Of a DNA stretch of 25,880 bases, positions 15,654 to 24,047 are shown in pieces (positions within the stretch are counted from its first letter, which is position 1; every line of letters begins with the position of its first letter). Both the position numbers and the translations under genes were made by a program. Where the stretch lies: positions 1-25,880 of IMG/VR virus record IMGVR_UViG_3300042558_000094. One strand, written 5' to 3'. The DNA comes from a virus. The notes under the pieces are model-generated. The model saw nothing but the letters and a program-made list of their open reading frames with translations. It made no database searches and had not been told where the DNA came from.

Positions 15654-15690
15654 AGCAAAACCCTAGTTGCGTAGGTATACCACCTACAAA

Positions 15691-15720
15691 TAAAAAGGGG
15701 AAGAGGTTTCCCTCTTCCCC
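15691..15720 (-). terminator. Intrinsic terminator behind the major capsid gene
   Basis: Perfect 10-bp stem (15697-15706 with 15711-15720, GGGGAAGAGG/CCTCTTCCCC), four-base loop, followed on the minus strand by TTTTTA. It begins 9 bases after the capsid stop codon. It would lower transcription of everything to the left relative to the capsid gene. Confidence 0.88.
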
Positions 15721-15728
15721 CTCGGTCC

Positions 15729-16640
15729 TTAGGTAGAACCGGCGCTACCCCACACGCCAAGCGGGTCGGACCAGCCGAAGCTATAACGCTCACGAGCCTT
15801 ATAGCGGACGTTACCGGTGTCGAAGTCACCGTCCATGCCCGTGCTCATCGGAGTACGGACAAAGTGCTTCATACCATTGGGCACGTCGGTGGTCAGGAAC
15901 CAAGCGTTGGTATCGGTCAGGAAGTGGTTAACGGTGTAACCTTCCGGAACCGAGCCGTTGTTCTTGAGAGCGTTGATGTCGTTGTCAGCGGTGCCGACAC
16001 GCAGTTCCGTCTCAAGGAGGCGGGTTGCAACGAACATCAGCGCGGGCGGAACGATCAGCTTGCGCGGCTTAGCTGCAATCAGCAGGCCACGCTCGTCCTG
16101 CCAAGCAGCGATCTGAATGACAGCCGCTTCGAGCGACGTTTCATTCAAGTCGGCCTGAACCGTAGGACGGTTGCTGTTGACGCCACCCGAAACCAGCGGG
16201 TGAGCAGTCGAGAACAGCGGCTGACCATCGCCACCCGGATAGGAAGCGCTGAAACCGTTGTTAAGGACCGCAGCAGCCTTGGTCTGCTTGGTGTACGACA
16301 TGGCGCGGGCAAGAGCCTTGGTATAACGAGCCGAAAGGCTGTCATACAGGTTGTCTTCGATGGCTTCTTCCGTGAGCGAGAACCCGAGGGCAATCGTTTC
16401 ATGGGTATAGCGAGCCGTGTAGACTTCCTGACCGTTGTCGTATGCGATGGCCGAGCCTTCGTTCTTAACCGGAGCAGCCGAGAAGCCCGACAGCTTGGTT
16501 TCTTCTTCGAACGAACGTTCCGAGGTTTCCGTTTCGAAAATCTCTTTGTGCTCTTCGCCATAGCGGGCGTATTCGAGGCCGAACAGGGCGTTCAGGCCGG
16601 GCAGAAGCTCTTTGAGGAGCTGAGCGCGTGAAATTGCCAT
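15729..16640 (-). CDS. Major capsid protein (HK97 fold, Mu gpT-like)
   Basis: 303 aa starting MAISRAQLLKELLPGLNALF. The N-terminus is helical and charged (EEHKEIFETETSERSFEEET), followed by a long region typical of the P-domain spine helix (LSARYTKALARAMSYTKQTK), then GGDGQPLFSTAHPLVSGGVN, LLIAAKPRKLIVPPALMFVA and a C-terminal YSFGWSDPLGVWGS. The DGQPLFSTAHP segment and the KPRKLIVPPAL strand recall the Mu gpT major head subunit group. No N-terminal delta domain or fused protease is seen, and a separate scaffold is encoded upstream. AGAGGAG lies before the start. The gene is flanked by its own strong terminator, as expected for the most abundant virion protein. Confidence 0.93.
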   Translation of the reverse strand: MAISRAQLLKELLPGLNALFGLEYARYGEEHKEIFETETSERSFEEETKLSGFSAAPVKNEGSAIAYDNGQEVYTARYTHETIALGFSLTEEAIEDNLYDSLSARYTKALARAMSYTKQTKAAAVLNNGFSASYPGGDGQPLFSTAHPLVSGGVNSNRPTVQADLNETSLEAAVIQIAAWQDERGLLIAAKPRKLIVPPALMFVATRLLETELRVGTADNDINALKNNGSVPEGYTVNHFLTDTNAWFLTTDVPNGMKHFVRTPMSTGMDGDFDTGNVRYKARERYSFGWSDPLGVWGSAGST

Positions 16641-16654
16641 GTGTTAGACTCCTC

Positions 16655-17254
16655 TTATACGCCAGTTGGGTTGTAGTACGGGTGCATACCCTGATTCCAC
16701 TTGACGATAACCTCGGTAAACGAACCGGGGAAACCAGCAGGCGAAGTGTCGGGAACGACGTCGATGATACGGATCGGCAGCGTCGAAGTGGTAGCGCAGG
16801 TTGCGCTAACAGCTACGCGCGAGTCACCGTTGGCGGTGCTGCCAGCGTTCTGCACGAGTGCAGTGTTCTCACCAACGTTAGCACGAGTGATCGTACCGAT
16901 GGTGACGCCAGACGAAACCACAGCAACCTTATACAGCGAATCCGGATCGTCCTGCACGAATGCAACGACGTCGGTGATGTTCGTGGTACCGGGGTAGAAC
17001 TGGCGGAAGGTCTTACCGAACACCGGATCGGTGTAGGTGCAACCAAGGAAAACACCAATCGGGGTAGCAACGTTCGTACCAACGTCTTTCTCGAGCGTAC
17101 CGGTTGCAGCCAGTCGAACGACGTCACCAAAGAAAATGGCGGTCGACGAGTTGGTAGCAATCGGGATCGAACGAGTAGCGCTAGCAAAAACCTGCCCACC
17201 GATCAGATTAACCGGGATAAGGCCGTAAGGGCCATCAACAGTGGGATATGGCAT
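16655..17254 (-). CDS. Conserved head-region protein upstream of the capsid gene
   Basis: 199 aa starting MPYPTVDGPYGLIPVNLIGG, then QVFASATRSIPIATNSSTAI, FFGDVVRLAATGTLEKD, GVFLGCTYTDPVFGKTFRQF and DVVAFVQDDPDSLYKVAVVS. It is a beta-rich protein with no enzyme motif. The order YGLxPVNLIGGQxxxGSTR, then FxGDxVxL, GVFxGCxYT, VxDDPDxLFKVxV is a common partner of Mu gpT-type capsid genes in environmental phages and is usually labelled a structural protein. A capsid decoration or cement role is plausible. AGGAG precedes the ATG; 14 bases separate it from the capsid gene. Confidence 0.87.
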   Translation of the reverse strand: MPYPTVDGPYGLIPVNLIGGQVFASATRSIPIATNSSTAIFFGDVVRLAATGTLEKDVGTNVATPIGVFLGCTYTDPVFGKTFRQFYPGTTNITDVVAFVQDDPDSLYKVAVVSSGVTIGTITRANVGENTALVQNAGSTANGDSRVAVSATCATTSTLPIRIIDVVPDTSPAGFPGSFTEVIVKWNQGMHPYYNPTGV

Positions 17255-17269
17255 TTGAGAACTCCTAGT

Positions 17270-17719
17270 TTATCTGCCTGAGCCAAACGACGTTTTGGTG
17301 TTCCGTTCCTTGAAGAGCGGCATCCTAGCGTCATTCTCTCGCATGAAGTTGTTGTCCACGGACTCGCTCTGGGCTTGGGTCATACGCTCGAAATATTCGC
17401 GGCGTTGATCCATAAACTCAGACGGAATCTTGCACAGCAACAGTCCTGCGACTTCTACGTTATCCTTGAACCGGCTATCTGGATCAGTGATGCCCCGGAA
17501 CTTAGGCTGTTCTTCGATGCGAACAGGTTCCCAGCCCTCACGGAAAGCCGACGAGATATTACGGGCGTCATTCTGGCCTAATGTGGATACGCGCACCCAA
17601 CGGTACGAATAACCATCTTCCCTATCAGGCTCGGGCAGCGTCGAAGCTGGTTGCCAAGACTTAGGGCGTTCAGACAGTTCACGGGTTTGCACATCACGCG
17701 CGGTACGATTCTCAGCCAT
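17270..17719 (-). CDS. Conserved phage head-region protein
   Basis: 149 aa. Residues 20-45 read KSWQPASTLPEPDREDGYSY, then RWVRVSTLGQNDARNISSAF, REGWEPVRIEEQPKF, VEVAGLLLCKIPSEFMDQRR and a C-terminal SVDNNFMRENDARMPLFKER with TKTSFG. These blocks (WxPPxxLPxP, RWxRVSxxGxxDxxNISxxLREGWEPV, GGLLLCKxP, VDNxFMRExDPRMPL) define a phage family always found between scaffold and capsid genes; no function is known. Its constant place suggests a role in head assembly. It sits 2 bases from the scaffold stop. Confidence 0.87.
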   Translation of the reverse strand: MAENRTARDVQTRELSERPKSWQPASTLPEPDREDGYSYRWVRVSTLGQNDARNISSAFREGWEPVRIEEQPKFRGITDPDSRFKDNVEVAGLLLCKIPSEFMDQRREYFERMTQAQSESVDNNFMRENDARMPLFKERNTKTSFGSGR

Positions 17720-17721
17720 TT

Positions 17722-18633
17722 TTACATCTCCTTCGCAAGTTCCCGGGCATACTGCTCGGGGGTTAGACCCAACTTCTTGGCGATTGCCAATTGGGACTGT
17801 CTCAACACAATCTTTTTGGAGGCTGTGCTACGGGACGCTGGGGCGACAACGGCTGGTTTACTCGTGCGTGCAGTGGGCTTCGTGGCACTGCTATCAGGTT
17901 CAGAATCCCCGAAATACTCAGGAAAACGACGGCGCATCGTTGTGTCGATAGCGCTCCAATATTCGTCGGAACCCACATATTGCGGGCCACGTTCGCGTTC
18001 GAGCTTCTGGTGAAGCCCTAGAGCAGATGCCGTCATTTCCGGATCACTACCCCACCACGTATTGCGCTCTTGCCACGCAAGCGTTTTCTGGTCTGGTCGC
18101 GGAATTTGGACCTGCTGTTGAGGTATTTGTACCTCTTCTTCTACCCCTTGTAAAGTAGGACGATAATTCTTGATTTGCTGGAGCTTGTAATTGGCTGTAG
18201 CGAGCTTCTCCTGCGCGTCTGTGAGCTTGTCAGCATCACCTGACTCGTAGGCTTCCTTGAACTCCCGCTTGGCAGCAGAGACCTCAAACTCCGCATTCTG
18301 CAGGTAGCTGCCGATGAGTGACTGTTCACCCTCCGACATGGTGCTCTTCAGCTTGCGGTTCTCTTCGAGCAGGCGTTGTGCGGCAGCAAGGGCCTCGGCC
18401 TTTTCACGGGCCTCGCGTTCCTTCTCGCGGCGCTCGTCATGCCAGACCTTCTTCATCTGCTTCAGACGGAGCTTTACCTTCTCGGAATAGTCCTCAAGCT
18501 CATCAGCTTCGAGTTCGTCGACAATCTCCTTGGGCATCGGCTCTCGGCCTCGGTCGGCCTCCGGAGTATCGTCTTCTACCTCAATCTCGGCGTCTTCGAC
18601 TTCCCACTGGAAGTCGTCATTCTCTTCGTTCAT
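17722..18633 (-). CDS. Putative capsid scaffolding protein
   Basis: 303 aa. The first 50 residues are strongly acidic (MNEENDDFQWEVEDAEIEVE ...), residues 50-100 form a long charged coiled coil (VKLRLKQMKKVWHDERREKE), 105-165 continue helical (EFEVSAAKREFKEAYESGDA), then an RNTWWGSDPEMTASALGLHQ block, and the C-terminus is basic with a short helix-turn-helix-like end (RQSQLAIAKKLGLTPEQYAR). An acidic, helical, coiled-coil body with a basic C-terminal capsid-binding helix is the classic design of phage scaffolds, and the position just upstream of the capsid genes agrees. It would direct procapsid assembly and then leave or be cut. No protease is recognised in the window. Confidence 0.82.
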   Translation of the reverse strand: MNEENDDFQWEVEDAEIEVEDDTPEADRGREPMPKEIVDELEADELEDYSEKVKLRLKQMKKVWHDERREKEREAREKAEALAAAQRLLEENRKLKSTMSEGEQSLIGSYLQNAEFEVSAAKREFKEAYESGDADKLTDAQEKLATANYKLQQIKNYRPTLQGVEEEVQIPQQQVQIPRPDQKTLAWQERNTWWGSDPEMTASALGLHQKLERERGPQYVGSDEYWSAIDTTMRRRFPEYFGDSEPDSSATKPTARTSKPAVVAPASRSTASKKIVLRQSQLAIAKKLGLTPEQYARELAKEM

Positions 18634-18649
18634 TTGTGCCTCCTAGGCT

Positions 18650-19084
18650 CTATGCGCGCTTAATGCCGCGAGGGTCTTCGACCACCGCTTCGACAGCATC
18701 ATCGTTAATGATACGGAACTCACGTCCATGGATTTTGACACGGGTGCCTGCGTGCGTGCGTACGAGAATGAAGTCACCCTCCTTACACCACGGACCACTC
18801 GGGAACCGCGTCTCGTCCTTATAGGCATCCGGACCCACTTTCATGACGAACAGGACCACCGTGAGCAATTCCTCATGGTGGAGCGTGATGTCCGCCTTGA
18901 GAATGCCACCCTCAGTGACTTTTTCGACTTCCGGAACGGCACACAGGATGCGGTATCCAGACGGGTCAGGAAGCTGCTTGGGACGCTCTTCGAGGGGAAT
19001 CTCGGAGTCCGCCTCGATCTTCGGGATAGGCTGGCCGTCGAGGCCAACTAGTGCGGGTTTCTCGATACCAATGATCTCACTCAT
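18650..19084 (-). CDS. GroES-like co-chaperonin
   Basis: 144 aa. After an acidic N-terminal extension of about 40 residues, the Cpn10 fold is visible: SGYRILCAVPEVEKV (residues 42-56), the mobile loop region VTEGGILKADITLHHEE (about 56-72, with GGI where GroES has the GroEL-contacting GGI), VVLFVMKVGPDAYKDET, then the roof and last strands CKEGDFILVRTHAGTRVKIH, REFRIINDDAVEAVVEDP. This corresponds to GroES, in which a GGIVL loop binds GroEL and a short DI-x-A-I/V-x-E strand ends the barrel. It probably replaces or modifies host GroES so that GroEL can fold the capsid protein, as T4 gp31 does. It overlaps the small gene upstream by 8 bases and lies next to the scaffold gene. Confidence 0.87.
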   Translation of the reverse strand: MSEIIGIEKPALVGLDGQPIPKIEADSEIPLEERPKQLPDPSGYRILCAVPEVEKVTEGGILKADITLHHEELLTVVLFVMKVGPDAYKDETRFPSGPWCKEGDFILVRTHAGTRVKIHGREFRIINDDAVEAVVEDPRGIKRA

Positions 19085-19268
19085 CTTCCGCCTCCATACG
19101 TTCAGCGGTTTCCATGAGGATATTGTTAGCTACGAGAAGTCCACGGTAGATACCACAAGCGTACTTGTAGTCCCCGTAATCACCTGCGTTACCCATCGCC
19201 ATGTCTGTCTCAATGATTTTCAACTCGTCTTGTATCTTTTTTGAGAGATACTGGAGTAGGTTACTCAT
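19077..19268 (-). CDS. Small conserved helical protein (63 aa)
   Basis: 63 aa starting MSNLLQYLSKKIQDELKIIE, continuing MGNAGDYGDYKYACGIYRGL and LLVANNILMETAERMEAEDE. It is helical with a central DYxxYxxxCGIxRGL motif that recurs in a small phage protein encoded just downstream of portal genes. No function is known. It overlaps the portal stop (ATGA, 19265-19268) and the co-chaperonin start (19077-19084), so all three are probably translated together. Confidence 0.83.
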   Translation of the reverse strand: MSNLLQYLSKKIQDELKIIETDMAMGNAGDYGDYKYACGIYRGLLVANNILMETAERMEAEDE

Positions 19269-21760
19269 TTATCTTCCTTCTTGGTTGTAGGAGAAGCCGG
19301 AGCGGCTTCCTTTGGTTGCTGAGTCCGGTTCATGCTGTCGCGCGCTAGCTCGACACCAATCCTCAAACCCTCAGCCTCTTGTTTGGCGTCCAAGTTGTTC
19401 TTGTCCGTCGCAATTTTTGCGCCGACCTGCAGGCCAGCGATTTCTTTCTGAGCTTCGATACGCTCCTTCTCAAGCTCAAGCCGGTCGTTCTTCTCCGCAG
19501 CTTCCACCTGTAGCTTCTGCTTTTTGAGGTCGAGTTCGCCCTTCTTGATCTCAAGCTCCTGCATCTGCATCTGCACGATGGGGTCTTGGGCCATCTGCTG
19601 GTTCTGCTGCTGCTGAGCTTCAGCTTGGTTCTTCTGAAGCAGCTGCGACGAGGCAGCGGCTGCGAGGCGGGATATGGCCACCTCGGTATTCTCATCCATA
19701 TCTGCGTCTGGCGGAGGCAGCGGCACACCGGCCTGCTGCTCGATCTGACGGCGATACTCGAACGCCAAGTGCTCCGCTATATGCGCCTGCATAGCGGCCT
19801 GCATCGACTGCGCGTTGGGGTTTTGCCCTATAAGCGCTGCTACCTTGGGGTCCTGCATAGCGTTCATATGGACCATGATATGAGCCTCATGGTCTTGGTA
19901 GATAAACGCCTTGACCGGCTTGCCGTTGATGACGTCCATATTCTCGGAGATGGGATCACGCGGCTTCATGTCGTCGCCGTCTTTGAGCGGCACGAGCTTC
20001 TCGGCATTCTTAATACCCAGCACCTCCAGCATCTGGCGATGGAGGTAAGGCAGGTCATAAATCTGCGGCGCACCCTGCGCCAACTGGATAACAGCCTGAT
20101 ATTGGACGATTTTCTGCGCCATTGTGGCGGCGTTGGGGTCCGATACAGGGATAACCTCGACCATGTCATAGTCGGATTTCTTAGCTCTACGGCCACCTTC
20201 TTCAGGCTCGTAGCTATACTCATCGGGCGTATAGTCGCGGATGATGCCCTTCAGGAGCCGGAACTCCTGCTTCATCGCATAGTGCACGCGCGCCTGCACA
20301 GCCGACATAGTCTTGAGCGTGCGCTCTAGGATTGCCAGTGTGGTTCCTACTGGCGCGTTGGCTGACATATCGCTGATCTGGAGATCAGCAGCCCCGGCGA
20401 AGCGACGGCCTTCCTCTACGATGGTACCCAGAAGGCTATAGAGTACTTGGCTCGGCTCCTTGTACGGCAGCGGCATGATGTTATCGCGCATCGTGCCTGA
20501 CGCCACATCGACGTCTCGCCACTCGGCAGGAGCAATGGGCGTGTCATCACCCTTGACCCTCAACCCCTTAGTTTTGAAGCCACCGGGTAGATTAGACAGA
20601 GTGCCAGCATCGACAAGCTGACGAATAAGGCTGGTACCAGACTTAGCAAAAGCACCAATAAGGTGAATGAGGCCAAAAGCGTAGAACCCAAAACCCGGAA
20701 TATACGGGTAATGTACGAAGTGCTGGCGCTTGGCTTTGAGTTTCTCATCCGGGTCCCAGTTGCGACGGACAGACAGGATCGTCATCGTCGACTTCTCGAT
20801 GGTCACGATGTAAGGGAGGGCTATCCCCTCGTCTTCCTCGTCTCGGAACTTGTCGTCATCGAGCACAAGCTCGACCTGCATTTCGAGCAGCTTGTAGCGC
20901 TCGTCGGTCGACGCCCTAAAGCCCATCCTCTCGGCAATTGCCTTCTCGACTTCGTCGAGGGTATCGACTGGATCATCAAGTTCGATATCACGGTAGAACC
21001 CCGCTGCTTGTAGCTTCCGGACCTCGTTAGGCGTCTTACGCATGACGTGCGTGACGCGCGGGCTGGTCTCAAGGTTAGAGGCACCATAAGGCACCACGAC
21101 GTCTTCCGCAGGCACGTACATCGACGTCTGGCGACCGAGTGATGGGTCATAATAGACCTTCTTGAACGCATTACCTGAGAGGCCCAACCCCCACAGCATC
21201 CGCTCATGCTCAGGCCGATATTCCTGCATCACATCGGTCAACTGGTAATTCATATCCTCCTGCACGCGCGCCGCAGCATCGCGCTTCTCAGGGGTCTCTT
21301 TACCGATCAATTGGGTCCGAACCGGACCTTGTGCCGGGAACGTCTCCATCATGGTCTCGGCTTGGAATTTGACCAGCGCTTCGCTCATCAGCGGGTGATA
21401 CACACCGCATGCTCCGGGCCACGGCTCCGTCCGGTCGTCGACCTTCATACCCAGTAGCTCAAGCCCGTCCACGTAGGTCTGCATCCAGTCCTTGCGACTG
21501 GAGATGTCTTCCTCAAACTCACCGATGAGATCACCGGCAAGCTCTGTAAGCTGGCCCTCGTCTAGGACATCGGCCAAGTTCTCGTTGAACTCACCTTCCT
21601 CGTCATCATCACCGGGTTCGAGGATGATCTCCATATCCCCTGCGCCAATAGTGACGCTCTCCGGGTCCTCGATCTCAATCTCAAGCGCAGGCTCTTGGTC
21701 AAGCATAGCGTTCATGGGAAGGCCCAGCGGAGCCGGGTTCAGAGCCTTGTCGATTGCCAT
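19265..21760 (-). CDS. Portal protein
   Basis: 831 aa, long for a portal. Residues 1-80 are acidic; the core begins near WMQTYVDGLELLGMKVDDRT and contains GVYHPLMSEALVKFQAETMM, LTDVMQEYRPEHERMLWGLG, GNAFKKVYYDPSLGRQTSMY, VHYPYIPGFGFYAFGLIHLI and GTTLAILERTLKTMSAVQAR, all typical of the large portals of short-tailed phages. From about residue 690 to 800 there is a Gln-rich then strongly heptad-like coiled coil (QMQELEIKKGELDLKKQKLQ and onward), probably the barrel or crown that projects into the head. It forms the dodecameric DNA channel and terminase docking site. It shares one base with the terminase stop (TGATG). Confidence 0.92.
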   Translation of the reverse strand: MAIDKALNPAPLGLPMNAMLDQEPALEIEIEDPESVTIGAGDMEIILEPGDDDEEGEFNENLADVLDEGQLTELAGDLIGEFEEDISSRKDWMQTYVDGLELLGMKVDDRTEPWPGACGVYHPLMSEALVKFQAETMMETFPAQGPVRTQLIGKETPEKRDAAARVQEDMNYQLTDVMQEYRPEHERMLWGLGLSGNAFKKVYYDPSLGRQTSMYVPAEDVVVPYGASNLETSPRVTHVMRKTPNEVRKLQAAGFYRDIELDDPVDTLDEVEKAIAERMGFRASTDERYKLLEMQVELVLDDDKFRDEEDEGIALPYIVTIEKSTMTILSVRRNWDPDEKLKAKRQHFVHYPYIPGFGFYAFGLIHLIGAFAKSGTSLIRQLVDAGTLSNLPGGFKTKGLRVKGDDTPIAPAEWRDVDVASGTMRDNIMPLPYKEPSQVLYSLLGTIVEEGRRFAGAADLQISDMSANAPVGTTLAILERTLKTMSAVQARVHYAMKQEFRLLKGIIRDYTPDEYSYEPEEGGRRAKKSDYDMVEVIPVSDPNAATMAQKIVQYQAVIQLAQGAPQIYDLPYLHRQMLEVLGIKNAEKLVPLKDGDDMKPRDPISENMDVINGKPVKAFIYQDHEAHIMVHMNAMQDPKVAALIGQNPNAQSMQAAMQAHIAEHLAFEYRRQIEQQAGVPLPPPDADMDENTEVAISRLAAAASSQLLQKNQAEAQQQQNQQMAQDPIVQMQMQELEIKKGELDLKKQKLQVEAAEKNDRLELEKERIEAQKEIAGLQVGAKIATDKNNLDAKQEAEGLRIGVELARDSMNRTQQPKEAAPASPTTKKEDK

Positions 21761-23283
21761 CAGTAATACCCTCTATTGCGGTTCGACCGGAAATACTGGA
21801 TTTCGTCTGGTTCGTCTAGCACAGTAGTCACATAGCCTCCGCGCCTGAACCTGTGCATTGCCATTGATACAGTATCCACATAGTCGTCATGGGTACCTGC
21901 AGGAAACTCAGCTACCTCGTCGATAACTTCCTCGGCCCAGCGGGTAGCTGGTGCCCACACCCGCCCAGAGGCAAATATGTCAGCGACGGCGTTCAGACGG
22001 CTGATCTTGTCATTCCCGCGCGTGGGCGTGAACTCCTGCACCGGTATGCCCATAGACCGCATCTCGTAGATGAGAGGTGCACCTGATGCCTTTTTCTCGA
22101 TGATGACACTGTCCGGGTCCCAGTCGCGGTACTCCTCGATGGCCACCCGCTTCAGCTCGGGGAACTCCATGCGGTCCCGGAAGGCATTCAGGAGGATGAT
22201 ATTGGCCTGCTCGATCCCTGCGTCATCCGGATGGTAAAACACACCCCAAGTTGTACACGCCGAATAGTCGGCACGTTGCGTCTTCTCGAAGGCCGTATCC
22301 CAGCTTTGCAGGATGAAGTCACACTGGGGCGGACTGTCGTCGGGCCACTCCTGCCACCACTCTCTTTTGACGATAGCAGCAGACTCGGACACAGGGTTTT
22401 GCTGGTACTGCGCCATCCACTTGCTGTTAGGGACGTCGCGCTTGACCTTGAGCAGCTCCTCCAGCTCCCAGAACTCGGGCCATAGGGGCTTTTCAGACGG
22501 TAGGATTGCAGGAAACTCGATAACTTCCCACTCGCCAATGCTGTCATTAGCAGCCGCATCTTTGAGGATTTGACCGGTCAGGTCACGCTTGGACCAGCGC
22601 GTCATCACGATAACAATAGAGCCACCGGGCTGCAGACGCTGACGAGGACCGGATGTGTACCACTCGTAGGTCTTATCGTAGATATCTGGGTTAACTTCGG
22701 CCAGCGCAGCTTCCTGCTCCGAGTGCGGGTCGTCAATAATGAGCACGTCAGCACCCTTACCGGTCACCGCACCGCCTATACCAATAGCAAAATAGTCACC
22801 TTGCTTGTTGGTATTCCACCGACCGGCAGCTTTTGAGTCCGATGCCAGCGCCAGATCGGGAAAAATGGTTTTATACGCCTCTGTATCGACCAGATTTCGC
22901 ACTTTACGGCCAAAGCCGACCGCCAATTCAGCCGTATGGGAGCACTGGATGATCTTTTTGTGCGGGTATTTGCCTAAAAACCAAGCAGGAAGCAGATATG
23001 ACGCGAACTCCGACTTGGTATGGCGCGGAGGCATGTTGATAATGAGTCTTTTACACTCCCCGCGCGCCACGCGCTCGAACGCATCGGCCATTTTGGCGTG
23101 GTGTCGCCCTGCAATGAAGCTCGGCCAGACCTCTTGGACGAACTTGAGGAACCTATCTTGGGATAATTTGCGCCGTTTCAGCTCCGACAACTTGTCAAGC
23201 TCGGCTAATAGCTGCTCCTGCTCGTGTATGGGTAACTTATGCAGGATTTTGGGGATGTCAGTGAGGGCGATGTCCTTAATCAT
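21760..23283 (-). CDS. terL: Terminase large subunit
   Basis: 507 aa from ATG at 23281-23283, with GAGGAA seven bases upstream and an 8-base overlap with the small-subunit stop. A TTG 48 bases further upstream would add 16 residues (to 23331) but lacks a better ribosome site. ATPase part: Walker A variant NMPPRHTKSEF (about residues 83-93), Walker B VLIIDDPH (180-187), coupling motif VIVMTRWS (224-231). Nuclease part (RNase H-like): SWDTAF (Asp329), VIIEKKASG (Glu396) and GTHDDYVDT (Asp466/467/470), giving the expected acidic residues. It packages DNA into the procapsid through the portal and cuts the concatemer. All key motifs are intact. The PPRHTKS form of Walker A is common in phages of this group. 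Confidence 0.95.
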   Translation of the reverse strand: MIKDIALTDIPKILHKLPIHEQEQLLAELDKLSELKRRKLSQDRFLKFVQEVWPSFIAGRHHAKMADAFERVARGECKRLIINMPPRHTKSEFASYLLPAWFLGKYPHKKIIQCSHTAELAVGFGRKVRNLVDTEAYKTIFPDLALASDSKAAGRWNTNKQGDYFAIGIGGAVTGKGADVLIIDDPHSEQEAALAEVNPDIYDKTYEWYTSGPRQRLQPGGSIVIVMTRWSKRDLTGQILKDAAANDSIGEWEVIEFPAILPSEKPLWPEFWELEELLKVKRDVPNSKWMAQYQQNPVSESAAIVKREWWQEWPDDSPPQCDFILQSWDTAFEKTQRADYSACTTWGVFYHPDDAGIEQANIILLNAFRDRMEFPELKRVAIEEYRDWDPDSVIIEKKASGAPLIYEMRSMGIPVQEFTPTRGNDKISRLNAVADIFASGRVWAPATRWAEEVIDEVAEFPAGTHDDYVDTVSMAMHRFRRGGYVTTVLDEPDEIQYFRSNRNRGYY

Positions 23284-23887
23284 CGGATTCCTCGTCTTCT
23301 TCCTCGATCTCCTCGTAGTCAGCATCGACAATGGCGATGCCCAGTTCCTCGTCGAGGTCCATACCCAGTGGCTTCATATCTATAACATCCGCATTCAGCA
23401 GGCGTTTGACACGATCCTTGATCGCCTTTTCGAGGCTCTCGGGGCTGTTATAGTTGATATTGATCTCGCTACGCTCAGTGAACAGCCCGATATCCGAGTG
23501 CTTGCCCAGCAGCTCGATGGCTTTCAGCTCGTATTTTATCTCACCGCAGTCGGCTATCTCTAGCAGCTTATTGGTAAGCGCGGTGCGCACTTGAGCCGCG
23601 TCGACCGCCAAGCTACGTCCATATTCCTGCAGGAAACCTCGGGCAGCTGTTGCTGCAGCCGGACTGCGCAGAGCCGTCGCCTTCTTATCCTCGATGGCAC
23701 CTTTGATGAGTTTCTTCTCGCGCTCTAAGTCATCGCTGTCCACCTCAAGGGGTGCACCCAGCTGCTCAAGCAGCTCTGCCGTCATCGCAGTAATCGTCAC
23801 CTCATCCATGAAGGTCGAGGGTTTTTCTTCCTCGGTGGTGTAAGGCACCGGGTGCTCGTCGGTTGGTTCGACTTTAATAACAGGCAT
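23276..23887 (-). CDS. terS: Putative terminase small subunit
   Basis: 203 aa from ATG at 23885-23887. The open frame reaches 24076, but that extension passes through the promoter at 24048-24076 and the hairpin leader, so it cannot be part of the message. No strong ribosome site is seen before this ATG. The sequence has an acidic N-terminus, helices at about 70-125 (SPAAATAARGFLQEYGRSLA, VRTALTNKLLEIADCGEIKY) and the block AIELLGKHSDIGLFTERSEI (124-143) that is typical of small terminase or DNA-recognition proteins, followed by an acidic C-terminus with runs of Glu and Asp. It would recognise the packaging site and load the large subunit, the adjacent gene. The assignment rests on position and the LLGKHSDIGLF block. 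Confidence 0.82.
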   Translation of the reverse strand: MPVIKVEPTDEHPVPYTTEEEKPSTFMDEVTITAMTAELLEQLGAPLEVDSDDLEREKKLIKGAIEDKKATALRSPAAATAARGFLQEYGRSLAVDAAQVRTALTNKLLEIADCGEIKYELKAIELLGKHSDIGLFTERSEININYNSPESLEKAIKDRVKRLLNADVIDMKPLGMDLDEELGIAIVDADYEEIEEEDEESDD

Positions 23888-23958
23888 GTGCGCAGCGTCC
23901 GGTTTGAGGGAGCAGATGCGCCTTATAACTGCGAGAGCAGGAGGAAGTAAAGAGGGAA

Positions 23959-23992
23959 GGGGGCACCAGCTTAGCGACAAGCTAGCACCCCC
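23959..23992 (-). promoter_or_regulatory. Leader hairpin in the terminase transcript
   Basis: Arms 23959-23972 and 23979-23992 with a 6-base loop. On the plus strand three positions mismatch, but on the minus-strand RNA all 14 positions pair because those three become G-U wobbles. That strand bias points to a structure selected in the leftward RNA, between the promoter and the small terminase start. It may be a leader stabiliser, an attenuator or a protein-binding site; there is no U-run, so it is not a standard terminator. Confidence 0.6.
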
Positions 23993-24047
23993 AAGTTTCC
24001 GAGGGGAAAACCCAGAACCGATAAGCTCTCGGGAGGAAACGTCACAC

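Noticed and set aside
15600-15690. tRNA gene in the capsid/virion protein gap
   Set aside because: The hairpins do not form a cloverleaf and no T-loop or CCA-like end was found; no tRNA was seen elsewhere by eye either.
15864-16631. 255-codon plus-strand frame opposite the major capsid gene
   Set aside because: Mirror of the capsid coding frame; no ribosome site and lies entirely inside a confident gene.
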